From positions 1-64,000 of the forward strand of contig CAYMPH010000019.1 of the NCBI GenBank assembly GCA_964392365.1: a stretch of 64,000 nt of DNA, written 5' to 3'. Position 1 is the stretch's first letter; every line of letters begins with the position of its first letter. Shown here one piece after another: positions 9,751 to 18,346 of the stretch. Made by a program: the position numbers and the translations under genes. Source of the stretch: CAYMPH01 sp964392365. GTDB lineage: Bacteria; Spirochaetota; UBA4802; UBA5550. Below the pieces are notes generated by a model. The model saw only the letters and a program-made list of their open reading frames with translations, was not told the DNA's origin and ran no database searches.

Positions 9751-9772
9751 CTCCCCCTTAAAGAAGGGGGAG
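9751..9772. terminator. Hairpin between convergent pheT and yqeY
   Basis: A 9-bp stem CTCCCCCTT/AAGGGGGAG with an AAAG loop lies between convergent genes, with no T run. The same GC-rich word recurs in AGAGGGGAT just after it, so this may be the remnant of a small dispersed repeat. Confidence 0.5.
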
Positions 9773-9790
9773 AACCAAAGAGGGGATGAA

Positions 9791-10228
9791 TTATTTCAGC
9801 AATGAAGAAACAATATTCTTAACCACATTCCCGTCAGCGCCTTTACAAAGCGGCATAACGGTTTTCATAACCTTACCCATATCAGCTTTTGTTAAACCTT
9901 CTCCAAGATCTGAAACTGCTTTTTCAATAATAATTTTCAACTGATCCTCAGTCATTTCAGGTGGAAGAAATTCCTGAACAATTAGAAGCTCGGATTCAGC
10001 TTCTTTAGCTGCATCATCCCTGCCCTGTTCTTTTGTAATAGAAATAGTTTCTTTTAAATTTTTTGAATATTTCTTTATTATTGCTATAGCATCTTCATCA
10101 GAAATATCTCCACGTGCATTAACGAGAAGAATTTTTGATTTTAACATCCTTACAACAGAAAGTCTTTCCTCCTGTTTCGTTTTCATGCAGTTTTTAATTT
10201 CTTCGTTAAGTTTTTCTACAATACTCAT
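9791..10228 (-). CDS. GatB/YqeY domain protein
   Basis: A 145-residue stand-alone YqeY protein, related to the tail domain of the GatB subunit of amidotransferase. The family hallmarks are visible: ERLSVVRMLKS in the first third, then EFLPPEMTEDQL and a C-terminal KADMGKVMK block followed by the GADGNVV turn. Family members bind tRNA or influence amidotransferase-linked translation, but the physiological role is poorly defined. It is the last gene of a minus-strand run starting at the GerMN gene. Confidence 0.9.
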   Translation of the reverse strand: MSIVEKLNEEIKNCMKTKQEERLSVVRMLKSKILLVNARGDISDEDAIAIIKKYSKNLKETISITKEQGRDDAAKEAESELLIVQEFLPPEMTEDQLKIIIEKAVSDLGEGLTKADMGKVMKTVMPLCKGADGNVVKNIVSSLLK

Positions 10229-10257
10229 TTATTCCTCCAGATGTTATTTAAGTTTTT

Positions 10258-10779
10258 TCAAGTTTCCTTTAATAAAACCAGTTCAAGATAGGATCGTCTT
10301 TCAAATTTATCGAGTCCTAGTTTTTCCGCTAAATCAAAAATTATTTTCTCAGATTTTTCCTTATCATCTCCGATTATTTCAAGTTCAACAAAATCACCTA
10401 GTCCCTGCACCCTGTCCAGACAGACTGTAATTTCAGATAATTTGTATATATCGCGAACTTTAATGACTTCACCTGATTTAACAAACCCGAGTTTTTCAAG
10501 GATAATATCCATATCATCTGCTGATGTAATTGAAGTTTCAATCTCAAACCTTGTCTTGGCTCTATCTCCGATTTTTGGTCCCTTATATGTTATAAAAGTA
10601 TCAGAGCCGGATTTTCTAATCCGGATTGCTTCGTCAGTTTTTTTAAAATCCCTGCATGGATGATTATAGTATATATCACGCTCTGTACCGGTTGATTCAA
10701 AAATTCCGCCTGATCGGATAATGCTTATTTTTATCTTTTCAAGATCCGGGCATAAAGCTTTTATTTCAATTTCCAGCAT
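10258..10779 (-). CDS. CYTH-domain protein (class IV adenylate cyclase-like)
   Basis: A 173-residue triphosphate-tunnel protein. The family signature EIEIKA is at the N-terminus, followed by the charged residues that line the tunnel (IRIRKSG, YKGPK, RFEIET, VKVRDIY, CLDRVQGLGDFVELEI). The GLGDFVELE segment is typical of CyaB/AC2-type members. Possible activities are adenylate cyclase, thiamine triphosphatase or polyphosphate hydrolysis, and sequence alone does not decide. Its start overlaps the stop of the upstream GerMN gene by one base. Confidence 0.85.
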   Translation of the reverse strand: MLEIEIKALCPDLEKIKISIIRSGGIFESTGTERDIYYNHPCRDFKKTDEAIRIRKSGSDTFITYKGPKIGDRAKTRFEIETSITSADDMDIILEKLGFVKSGEVIKVRDIYKLSEITVCLDRVQGLGDFVELEIIGDDKEKSEKIIFDLAEKLGLDKFERRSYLELVLLKET

Positions 10780-11489
10780 TACTTCTTCCTTGTTAAAACC
10801 CCGGAAATTGAAATACCTTCATTGCCGAGAGTAGATTTTGTTCTTCCGTTTATTTTAATCAAAACACCTTTTACACCCTCTATCTGAGTAGCTGTCCATA
10901 TTATCTGATCAATTCTGCTCATAAGTATATCCGAGCCTGAACCGTTTTCAATAGAAGAAGAAAAATCAAGCTCGGCTATTCCATTTTTTATCGATACTTT
11001 TCTTATTTTTACATTTTCTGGAAACGCAGTAAGTATACCTTTTTTTTTCTCTTTCTGAGTTGGACCTTTTAGAAGTTCAATAAAAGCATTTTCAAGTTCC
11101 GCTCCTTTCTTTACGCTTCTTTCAACCGGAGTTAATATTATTTTCTCAGAAGACTCATTTATTTTTATAAAAAAAACTTTAACTTCACTTATAGAATTTT
11201 CTGCAACAGACTTCTCTTCTTCTTTTATATTTTTATTTTCAGACACATCGGATTTTTTTTTCTTTTCTGCTGAAGAATCAGTTTTTTTATCAGAAATATT
11301 AATAAATTTAAAAAAATTATCATTCTTTGAATTTAATACAAAAAATATTACAGTAATTAATATCATTATAACAAGCAAATATACATGCCTGCCCGTTCCG
11401 CCTGCTGTACTGATTTTTTCAACAGGCTTTGGAGCTGACTTAGCTTTAGTTTTTTTGGGAGGCTTTTTTGTTTTTGCTTTAACCGGCAT
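10779..11489 (-). CDS. Membrane-anchored GerMN-domain protein
   Basis: A 236-residue protein with a Lys/Pro-rich cytoplasmic N-terminus (about 35 residues), one transmembrane helix (about 36-53), a polar linker and a C-terminal GerMN (sporulation/spore germination) domain from about 105. The domain is recognised from the AFIELLKGPT segment and the later IDQIIWTATQIEGVKGVLIKI region. In other bacteria GerMN domains sit outside the membrane near peptidoglycan. No sporulation genes are seen here, so an envelope role is more likely. Confidence 0.8.
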   Translation of the reverse strand: MPVKAKTKKPPKKTKAKSAPKPVEKISTAGGTGRHVYLLVIMILITVIFFVLNSKNDNFFKFINISDKKTDSSAEKKKKSDVSENKNIKEEEKSVAENSISEVKVFFIKINESSEKIILTPVERSVKKGAELENAFIELLKGPTQKEKKKGILTAFPENVKIRKVSIKNGIAELDFSSSIENGSGSDILMSRIDQIIWTATQIEGVKGVLIKINGRTKSTLGNEGISISGVLTRKK

Positions 11490-11519
11490 TTTTATTTATC
11501 ATCATTATTTTTATTATTA

Positions 11520-12476
11520 TCAGAGAATAAACTCCATTCCTTCGTATGCAATTTCAACAATCAGGTCTCCGACTTTTCTTTTGTTCATATCGAGATAAAT
11601 TCTAGCATTTGATAATACTGCATCCAGCTTCTCATCGCTGTAATCCGGTTCATGATGGAAAAGAACAAGTTTCTTAACTCCGAACTTTCCTGCAATATCA
11701 ATAGCAATTGATGCAGAGGAATGACCATAATCAATCTTATTCAGTGATTCCTCAAATGTATACTGCGTATCAAAAACAGCAACATCCGCATTTAAAAAGA
11801 AATCCCTGTAGGAATCGATTGAATCAATTGCATCAATATTAAACTCACAATCGCTGGTATATACAAATGTTCTGCCGTTTTCTTCAAATCTGTAACCGAA
11901 AGCACCGCCTGGATGAGGCATTTTTTTATTGATAATCTTCATATCATTAAGATAAAAATCCTGCTCAGGTTCAAGCTGATAAACATTTTTTGTAGCAGAA
12001 AAATAATCAAAGTTAACTGGAAAATGGGTATCCGGCTGCTGATATTTTATACGTTCAAGAATTTTTTCCATAGGCGAATATATATTAAATCTATTGCCCT
12101 TGATATAAAATGGAACAAAAAATGGAATTCCCTGTATGTGGTCCCAGTGAGTATGAGTTAGCAAAAAGTTTGCAAATCCCTGGCCTTTTGCAAATTCAGT
12201 TTTCATTAATTCCCTGCTTAATGATTTCAACCCGGAACCTGCATCAATTATAATCATTTCATCACTATCAGATGTTACAAGAAGACATGTTGTATTGCCG
12301 CCGTAGGTACCCTTTAAAGAATCCGGCAGCTTTTTAATAAAAAGATCAATTGATTCTTCTGAAGAAATATCACCCGGCGTTGCAAGCGAAAGCGCTTTCC
12401 TGATTTTATCTTCTATATGACTATTTGATAAAGGAGTTGGAATTGATCCCCTAACTCCGTATAATTTTATTTTCAT
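11520..12476 (-). CDS. Metallo-beta-lactamase-fold hydrolase
   Basis: A 318-residue MBL-fold protein. The zinc ligands are visible as THTHWDHIQG (HxHxDH), a later His in KMPHPGG, the Asp in YTSDCEF and the final His in VLFHHEPDYSD. The N-terminal KIKLYGVRGSIPTP is typical of the RNase Z-like/PhnP branch of phosphodiesterases. An upstream in-frame TTG at 12488 exists. I prefer ATG 12476 because the GAGAG site sits at the right distance and MKIKLYGVRGS is the usual family start. The substrate is unknown. The gene heads the minus-strand run with the GerMN gene. Confidence 0.85.
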   Translation of the reverse strand: MKIKLYGVRGSIPTPLSNSHIEDKIRKALSLATPGDISSEESIDLFIKKLPDSLKGTYGGNTTCLLVTSDSDEMIIIDAGSGLKSLSRELMKTEFAKGQGFANFLLTHTHWDHIQGIPFFVPFYIKGNRFNIYSPMEKILERIKYQQPDTHFPVNFDYFSATKNVYQLEPEQDFYLNDMKIINKKMPHPGGAFGYRFEENGRTFVYTSDCEFNIDAIDSIDSYRDFFLNADVAVFDTQYTFEESLNKIDYGHSSASIAIDIAGKFGVKKLVLFHHEPDYSDEKLDAVLSNARIYLDMNKRKVGDLIVEIAYEGMEFIL

Positions 12477-12719
12477 ATATTCTCTCAAAAGATGAATTTT
12501 AATTTAAATCATTAAAATAAAAATAAAAGTACTCCGTAAAGCAAAAAAACTTGACACTCAAATATAATGTATAATAAAAATCTTTTTAAGTAAACAGATT
12601 CATCATATTTAATTTTCGCTCTTTTATATACATAAATTCATCGATTTTTATGGCCATTCATTAATATAATTAATTTAAAAAATTGCAAAAAAATAATTAA
12701 TAAAAATACAGGATAAAAT

Positions 12720-13931
12720 ATGAAATTAGCAGAAAGAATACTAAAAATACAGCCGTCACCAACTCTTGAAGTTGCGGCTCTTGCAAATGCATTAAAAGCC
12801 AAAGGAATTGATGTTATAAGTTTTGGCGCAGGTGAACCGGATTTTGACACTCCAAGAAATATAAAAGATGCTGCAATCAGGGCAATTGAACAGGGAAAGA
12901 CAAAATATACCCCTTCAGGCGGAATAAATGAATTAAAAAAAGCAGTAGCTGATAAATTCTTAAGAGATAATAATCTGGAATACAAGCTCTCTGAAATAAT
13001 TATAAATTCAGGCGGCAAACATTCGATTTACAATTTAATGCAGGTTTTATTAAACGACGGAGATGAAGTGATTATTCCTTCTCCATACTGGGTTTCATAT
13101 CCGCCTATAGTTGAGCTTGCAGGAGGAATTCCAGTTATCATTGATACAACAGATGAAACAAATTTTAAAATTCTGCCAGAGCAGCTTAAAAAAGCTATAA
13201 CTAAAAAAACCAGAGCTGTTGTAATAAACTCGCCTTCCAATCCAACTGGCGCAGCTTATACATTAGAAGAACTCAAGGCTATAGTTTCAGTTGTTGAGGG
13301 CACTGATATTTTAATAATATCAGATGATATTTATGAATCTATTGTATTTGATAAATTTAAATTTACAGAATGTGCAAGCTTTTCTCCGGAAATTAAAAAA
13401 CAGACAGTTGTTTTGAATGGAGTATCAAAAGCATATTCAATGACAGGATGGCGCATTGGCTATATGGCCTGCGACGAGGAAATAATTAAAAAAATTGATA
13501 TACTGCAGAGCCAGTCAACTTCAAATCCTACATCAATAGCACAGTGGGCATCAGTTGAAGCATTGAATGGAGACCAGAGCATAATATCAGAAATGCTTAC
13601 TGCATTTGAAAGAAGAAGAAGATTAATTGTAGATGGGCTCAATTCAGTACCGGGTTTTTCCTGTTTTAATCCGAATGGTGCTTTCTATGCTTTTCCAAAA
13701 ATTTCCGGCTTATTTAAAATGGACGGATGGAAAAAAATATCCGGGAAATACCCGAGCAAATATAATTCATCAAAGCTGACATCATTTCTGCTTGAAGAAG
13801 CCAGGGTCGCTGTAGTTCCCGGCATTGCTTTCGGCACTGATGATTATATCCGGCTTTCTTTTGCAACATCAGATGAAAACATCGTAAAAGGCCTTGAACG
13901 GATCAACGAAGCAATAAAAAAAATAAGCTGA
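12720..13931 (+). CDS. Aspartate aminotransferase-type class I aminotransferase
   Basis: A cytosolic PLP enzyme of 403 residues, fold type I, subgroup I-gamma. The lysine that binds PLP is in GVSKAYSMTGWRIGYM near residue 240. Other landmarks are SFGAGEPDFDTP at the N-terminus, NSPSNPTGA (the Asn contacting PLP), the ISDDIYE Asp/Tyr pair, and the C-terminal RLSFATS with the Arg that binds the substrate carboxylate. The likely reaction is aspartate + 2-oxoglutarate to oxaloacetate + glutamate, but prephenate or aromatic substrates are possible in this subgroup. The next gene starts 3 bases after its stop. Confidence 0.93.
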   Translation: MKLAERILKIQPSPTLEVAALANALKAKGIDVISFGAGEPDFDTPRNIKDAAIRAIEQGKTKYTPSGGINELKKAVADKFLRDNNLEYKLSEIIINSGGKHSIYNLMQVLLNDGDEVIIPSPYWVSYPPIVELAGGIPVIIDTTDETNFKILPEQLKKAITKKTRAVVINSPSNPTGAAYTLEELKAIVSVVEGTDILIISDDIYESIVFDKFKFTECASFSPEIKKQTVVLNGVSKAYSMTGWRIGYMACDEEIIKKIDILQSQSTSNPTSIAQWASVEALNGDQSIISEMLTAFERRRRLIVDGLNSVPGFSCFNPNGAFYAFPKISGLFKMDGWKKISGKYPSKYNSSKLTSFLLEEARVAVVPGIAFGTDDYIRLSFATSDENIVKGLERINEAIKKIS

Positions 13932-13933
13932 TT

Positions 13934-14485
13934 ATGGAAACAGGATATTTCATCGGCAAATGGAAAAATGACAGTAAAAATGGAACAGGCACACTTCGCC
14001 TCAAAGATGATACCACATATATCGGACAATTTAAAAACGGTCTCCGCCATGGAGAAGGATCTTCATACTTTGCAGATGGAAGCAAACATGAAGGCTCGTA
14101 TAGAAATGACAACTTCCACGGATATGGTTTATTCACTTTTCACTATTCAGATCCTTCAGGAAGAATAGAATATTCAGGAAATTTTAAAAATGGGAAATTT
14201 CACGGTTTCGGGATATTAAAATTTACTGATAAAACCTATTCTGGATCATGGACAAACAACAGCATAAATGGATACGGTGAACTTGAATATAATTCCGGTG
14301 AATTATATTCAGGCCAGTGGAAAAATAACTGCTACGAAGGTTTTGGTTTACATAAATTACCTGATAAAACTGTTTTTGAAGGTGAATTTAAAAAATCACA
14401 GAAACATGGCTATGGAATATTATTTTCAGGATCAAAAAAAATATTAAAAATCGGCAGATGGGAAAAAGATATATTTATTGAATAA
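13934..14485 (+). CDS. Cytoplasmic MORN-repeat protein
   Basis: A 183-residue protein composed almost entirely of seven to eight MORN repeats (for example YIGQFKNGLRHGEGS, YSGNFKNGKFHGFGI, YSGQWKNNCYEGFGL). No signal peptide is present, in contrast to the MORN protein at 29258-30118. MORN repeats form an elongated beta sheet used in protein or lipid binding. It starts 3 bases after the aminotransferase stop and precedes a FecR lipoprotein. The role is unknown. Confidence 0.85.
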   Translation: METGYFIGKWKNDSKNGTGTLRLKDDTTYIGQFKNGLRHGEGSSYFADGSKHEGSYRNDNFHGYGLFTFHYSDPSGRIEYSGNFKNGKFHGFGILKFTDKTYSGSWTNNSINGYGELEYNSGELYSGQWKNNCYEGFGLHKLPDKTVFEGEFKKSQKHGYGILFSGSKKILKIGRWEKDIFIE

Positions 14486-14526
14486 TATATATTTCAAAAA
14501 TAATAATTAAGAATAAAGGTATAAAA

Positions 14527-15162
14527 TTGAAAAAAATATCAGTAATTTTATCAGCAGCTTTTTTATCAGGAATTTTTTTATCCTGCGCCTGCAAACAGCA
14601 GGGCGAAACTGCAATTATTGAAGAAATAACAGGTGAAGTTTTTATCATAAAAAACGGAGTAAAGCAGAAAGCAATAAAAGGCATGAAACTTTTTGAGGGT
14701 GATGAAATTATTACAGATAAAAAATCATCTATAAATCTATCATATAAAAAAAATAAAATTACCATACATGAAAAATCAAAACTGACAATAAAAAAACTGA
14801 AATTCGATCAGAAAACTGAAGAAAAGGATTCTGAATTTTTTCTTTCAGAAGGAAGAGTTTTCATTGATTCTTCAGAAAACACGAAACAAAAAAACAGGCT
14901 TTCAATTATTTCAAATGACAGTTCATCCACATCAACTGATTCAAAATTCATTGTTAATACAACCAATGGAGATACCCGGATAGAATCAAAAAAAGGAAAT
15001 GTCGATACAACCAATAAAAAAACCGGAAAAAAATTAAATATAACTACAGGGCAAAAGACTTCTACAATAAAATATGACCCGGAAAAAAAGCCTGTACAAA
15101 AAATTGTTCCCTCTGAATTTTCAGCAGTAAAACCAGGTGTAGAAGTTCCCAAAGTAAAATAA
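14527..15162 (+). CDS. FecR-domain lipoprotein
   Basis: A 211-residue protein from TTG 14527, with an AAAGG site just upstream. A type II signal peptide ends in the lipobox FLSC, with a second Cys two residues later. The FecR-like beta domain spans about 30-150: GEVFIIKNGVKQKAIKGMKLFEGDEIIT, then an SxxxxFIVNTTNGDTRIES element. The tail is Lys/Pro-rich. Such domains in lipoproteins are probably peptidoglycan- or envelope-associated; no sigma partner is adjacent. It lies in the run that leads to thiG. Confidence 0.8.
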   Translation: MKKISVILSAAFLSGIFLSCACKQQGETAIIEEITGEVFIIKNGVKQKAIKGMKLFEGDEIITDKKSSINLSYKKNKITIHEKSKLTIKKLKFDQKTEEKDSEFFLSEGRVFIDSSENTKQKNRLSIISNDSSSTSTDSKFIVNTTNGDTRIESKKGNVDTTNKKTGKKLNITTGQKTSTIKYDPEKKPVQKIVPSEFSAVKPGVEVPKVK

Positions 15163-15183
15163 TCCAAATTGAGCGCTGAAAAC

Positions 15184-15969
15184 ATGAAAGAAAAAAATGA
15201 AATGCTGATAATTGCCGGCAGGAAATTCAGTTCACGACTTTTTCTCGGAACCGGTAAATTTTCATCAATAACCGCCATGAAAGAATCCATAATTGAAAGC
15301 GGAACTGAAATGGTAACCGCTGCATTAAGACGGGTTGATTTAAATAATCCGGAAGACAGCATAATTAAATCAATAAATGAATTTAAAAATATTCAGCTTC
15401 TTCCAAACACATCCGGTGCTAGAAACTGCTTAGAAGCTCTGCGTCTTGCAAGGCTGTCAAAGTCTTCAGGTGCCGGAATATGGCTGAAGCTTGAGGTTAC
15501 ACCTGATCCAAGATACCTGCTTCCTGATCCTATTGAAACTCTGAAAGCAGCTGAAATTCTTGTTAAAGAAGGTTTTATCGTTCTTCCATATATTAATGCT
15601 GATCCGATTCTTGCAAAGAGACTGGAGGAAGCAGGTACAGCAGCAGTAATGCCGCTTGGCTCGCCAATAGGCACAAACAAAGGATTAAAAACCGAAGACA
15701 ATATCAGAATAATAATTGAAATGTCGAATATACCGGTTGTTGTTGATGCCGGTCTTGGAGCTCCTTCGCATGCATCATACGCTATGGAACTTGGAGCAGA
15801 TGCAGTTCTTGTTAATACTGCAATCGCTACAGCAGGTAATCCGGCGCTGATGGCTTCTGCATTTAAATTTGGAGTAATGGCAGGACGTGAAGCATACATC
15901 TCCGGCAAGCCGTCACAGAAAGATTTCGCAGAGAGCTCAAGCCCTTTAACAGGTTTTTTAAGGAACTGA
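15184..15969 (+). CDS. thiG: Thiazole synthase
   Basis: ThiG joins deoxyxylulose-5-phosphate, dehydroglycine and the ThiS thiocarboxylate to form the thiazole of thiamine. The TIM-barrel landmarks are RKFSSRLFLGTGKF, the Schiff-base Lys in WLKLEVTPDPRYLLPD, VMPLGSPIGTNKGL and VVVDAGLGAPSHAS, with the phosphate site in ADAVLVNTAI. I take ATG 15184; an in-frame TTG at 15169 would add five residues. thiH follows after one base. No thiS or thiF is seen in the window. Confidence 0.95.
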   Translation: MKEKNEMLIIAGRKFSSRLFLGTGKFSSITAMKESIIESGTEMVTAALRRVDLNNPEDSIIKSINEFKNIQLLPNTSGARNCLEALRLARLSKSSGAGIWLKLEVTPDPRYLLPDPIETLKAAEILVKEGFIVLPYINADPILAKRLEEAGTAAVMPLGSPIGTNKGLKTEDNIRIIIEMSNIPVVVDAGLGAPSHASYAMELGADAVLVNTAIATAGNPALMASAFKFGVMAGREAYISGKPSQKDFAESSSPLTGFLRN

Positions 15970-15970
15970 A

Positions 15971-17074
15971 ATGTTTTCAGAAATATTTGAAAAAATCAAC
16001 ATCAGCGAAATAAAAGAAAAAATTTACTCATCTGAAAAAAAACAGGTTATACAAACTATCGAATCTGAAAACATTTCAAATGAAAACATGCACCATCTGT
16101 TTTCTCCAGCTGCAGATGAATTTATTGAAATGCTTGCTGAAAAATCATACTCCATTACAAGAAAAAGATTCGGAAACACCATTCAGCTGTATGCTCCACT
16201 TTACATTTCTAATGAGTGCACAAATAATTGCCTCTATTGCGGATTTAATATCAAAAATGACATTAAAAGATCAACCCTTACTCAAAATGAAATTGAACTT
16301 GAAGCGGATTTACTTTATAATAACGGATTCCGGCATATTCTATTACTTACTGGCGAAGACAGGAAAGCAGTATCAGTTGAAGATATTTCAAATACTGCTA
16401 AATTTTTAAAAAAAAGATTTTCTTCAATATCGATAGAAGTTTTTCCAATGGAAATTGAAGAATATGCTCTTCTTAATAATTCAGGCGTTGACGGGCTTAC
16501 GATTTATCAGGAAACATACAACAGGGAAACGTATGCAAAGGTTCATGCTGCAGGAAAGAAAAAAGATTTTATCTGGAGGCTGAATGCTCCTGATCGCGGA
16601 GGAATTGCCGGTTTCAATAGAATTGGAATAGGCGCTTTGCTTGGTTTATCAGACTGGAGAATAGACGGATATTTAACATCTTTACACGCAAGATATCTTG
16701 CAAAAAAATACTGGAAAACCCAGATACAGATTTCTTTCCCGAGAATTACTGAATCAGCCGGGAATTTCAAACCGCTGGTAAAAGTATATGACCGTGATCT
16801 GACTCATCTCATCTGTTCAATGAGATTGCTTCTTCATGATTCAGGACTCTCGCTTTCCACAAGAGAATCATCAGAACTAAGAAATAGCCTTATCCCACTT
16901 GGAATAACTCAAATGAGCGCCGGATCAAAAACTTCACCCGGAGGTTATTCTGAATCTGATAAAGCTGAAAGCCAGTTTACAGTTTCGGATTCACGATCTC
17001 CATTAGAGATTGAAGCTTTAATTAAAATTAAAGGATTTGACCCGGTATGGAAAGACTGGGATAATATTATTTAA
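15971..17074 (+). CDS. thiH: 2-iminoacetate synthase (tyrosine lyase)
   Basis: A radical SAM enzyme that splits tyrosine into p-cresol and dehydroglycine for ThiG. The 4Fe-4S motif is C83-x3-C87-x2-C90 in NECTNNCLYCGF. Downstream family blocks are LLLTGEDRK, VDGLTIYQETYNRETYAKVHAAG and the C-terminal ITQMSAGSKTSPGGYS. Its 367-residue length is normal for ThiH. Use of ThiH rather than glycine oxidase ThiO fits an anaerobic organism. It is the last gene of the aminotransferase-to-thiH run. Confidence 0.95.
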   Translation: MFSEIFEKINISEIKEKIYSSEKKQVIQTIESENISNENMHHLFSPAADEFIEMLAEKSYSITRKRFGNTIQLYAPLYISNECTNNCLYCGFNIKNDIKRSTLTQNEIELEADLLYNNGFRHILLLTGEDRKAVSVEDISNTAKFLKKRFSSISIEVFPMEIEEYALLNNSGVDGLTIYQETYNRETYAKVHAAGKKKDFIWRLNAPDRGGIAGFNRIGIGALLGLSDWRIDGYLTSLHARYLAKKYWKTQIQISFPRITESAGNFKPLVKVYDRDLTHLICSMRLLLHDSGLSLSTRESSELRNSLIPLGITQMSAGSKTSPGGYSESDKAESQFTVSDSRSPLEIEALIKIKGFDPVWKDWDNII

Positions 17075-17201
17075 AATAAAAATTATTTTTGCTACTTACT
17101 ACAGTTTTTATTAAATAAAAAATTCTTAAACTCCAGCTATTCAATTTAAAAAAACCTAAAAAAATATATAACATCTATTGACATAATTACAAGGATAGAA
17201 A

Positions 17202-17258
17202 ATGTTCGATATGATTTTAAATTTAAAAGAACTTATTAACATTACAGAAAATTATTAA
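17202..17258 (+). CDS. Possible 18-codon leader ORF before hypD
   Basis: A very short ORF starts 9 bases after AGGA and ends 14 bases before the hypD start. A TTGACA lies upstream at about 17178, but no good -10 box follows. It could be a leader peptide or chance. Confidence 0.2.
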   Translation: MFDMILNLKELINITENY

Positions 17259-17272
17259 ATCAAGGAAACCAA

Positions 17273-18340
17273 ATGGATAAAGAACTGGTTAAAAAACTAG
17301 CAGAAAGATTAAAATCTATCAAGCTTGATAAACCATATAAGATAATGGAAGTGTGCGGTACCCATACAACCGAATTTTTCAAAAGCGGTGTAAAAGATAT
17401 TTTCCCAGAAGGACTTACGCTTGTAGACGGCCCTGGCTGTCCTGTATGCGTTACACAAAACGAATTTTTAGACCGAGCTATTGAGATCGGAAAAAAATAT
17501 AATCCAATAATAACCACTTTCGGTGATATGATTAAAGTTCCGTCATCTTACAGTTCTCTTTCGCGTGAAAAATCCGAAGGGATGGATATTCGAATAGTCT
17601 ACTCACCAATTGAAGCCGTTGATATGGCAGTTAAAAATCCTGATAGGGAAATTATTTTTTTAAGTGTAGGATTTGAAACTACAGCCCCGACAGAAGCTGT
17701 GACGATTCTTGATTCTAAAAATAAGAATATAAAAAACTTTTCTCTTTTAGCCGGAAATAAGCTCACTCCTCCTGCTGTAAAAGCCCTGCTCGATTCAGGA
17801 GAGGTTAATCTTGACGGTTTTATTCTGCCAGGACATGTTTGTGCTATTATTGGTTCAGATGCATGGAATTTTATTGCTGATAAATACGGCAAGCCATGCT
17901 CAATTGCCGGTTTTGAACCTCATGAACTCATCATGGGAACAATTTCAATACTTGAACTTCTTATATCTAAAAAAGCTGAGATTAGAAATGAATATAAAAA
18001 AATTGTAAAAGCTGAAGGAAATTTAAAAGCTAAAGAGATTTTGTTTTCTGTTTTTGAAACTTCAGATACTGAGTGGAGAGGTTTAGGTGTAATACCAGGA
18101 AGCGGTCTTAAGATTAGAGACGAATATGCCGAATTTGATTCAGTTAAAAAATTTCCCGTAACTCCGCCTGAACCAAAGGAACACAAGGGATGCAGATGCG
18201 GCGAGCTTCTAAGAGGTCTTATAGCGCCATTTGACTGCCCTCTTTTCGACAAAGGCTGTTCGCCTGAAAGACCGATCGGACCATGCATGGTTTCAAGCGA
18301 AGGCCCCTGTTCAGCATACTACAAATACTGGAGAAAATAA
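17273..18340 (+). CDS. hypD: Hydrogenase maturation factor HypD
   Basis: HypD is the iron-sulfur scaffold that, with HypC, builds the Fe(CN)2CO unit of [NiFe] hydrogenases. Its signatures are C28-G-T-H-T, GPGCPVC (C56 and C59), the FETTAP block and the Cys-rich C-terminal 4Fe-4S segment beginning CRCGELLRG. Its 355 residues are typical. hypE starts 6 bases after its stop, and hypC follows. The cluster faces the hox operon, its obvious client. Confidence 0.97.
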   Translation: MDKELVKKLAERLKSIKLDKPYKIMEVCGTHTTEFFKSGVKDIFPEGLTLVDGPGCPVCVTQNEFLDRAIEIGKKYNPIITTFGDMIKVPSSYSSLSREKSEGMDIRIVYSPIEAVDMAVKNPDREIIFLSVGFETTAPTEAVTILDSKNKNIKNFSLLAGNKLTPPAVKALLDSGEVNLDGFILPGHVCAIIGSDAWNFIADKYGKPCSIAGFEPHELIMGTISILELLISKKAEIRNEYKKIVKAEGNLKAKEILFSVFETSDTEWRGLGVIPGSGLKIRDEYAEFDSVKKFPVTPPEPKEHKGCRCGELLRGLIAPFDCPLFDKGCSPERPIGPCMVSSEGPCSAYYKYWRK

Positions 18341-18346
18341 TCATCT

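Noticed and set aside
12476..12488. TTG 12488 as start of the metallo-hydrolase
   Set aside because: It overlaps the ribosome binding site that serves ATG 12476, and the family normally starts at MKIKLYGVRGS.
12551..12577. Promoter upstream of the aminotransferase (TTGACA with TATAAT-like words)
   Set aside because: The spacing is only 13-15 bases, so I did not list it as a feature.
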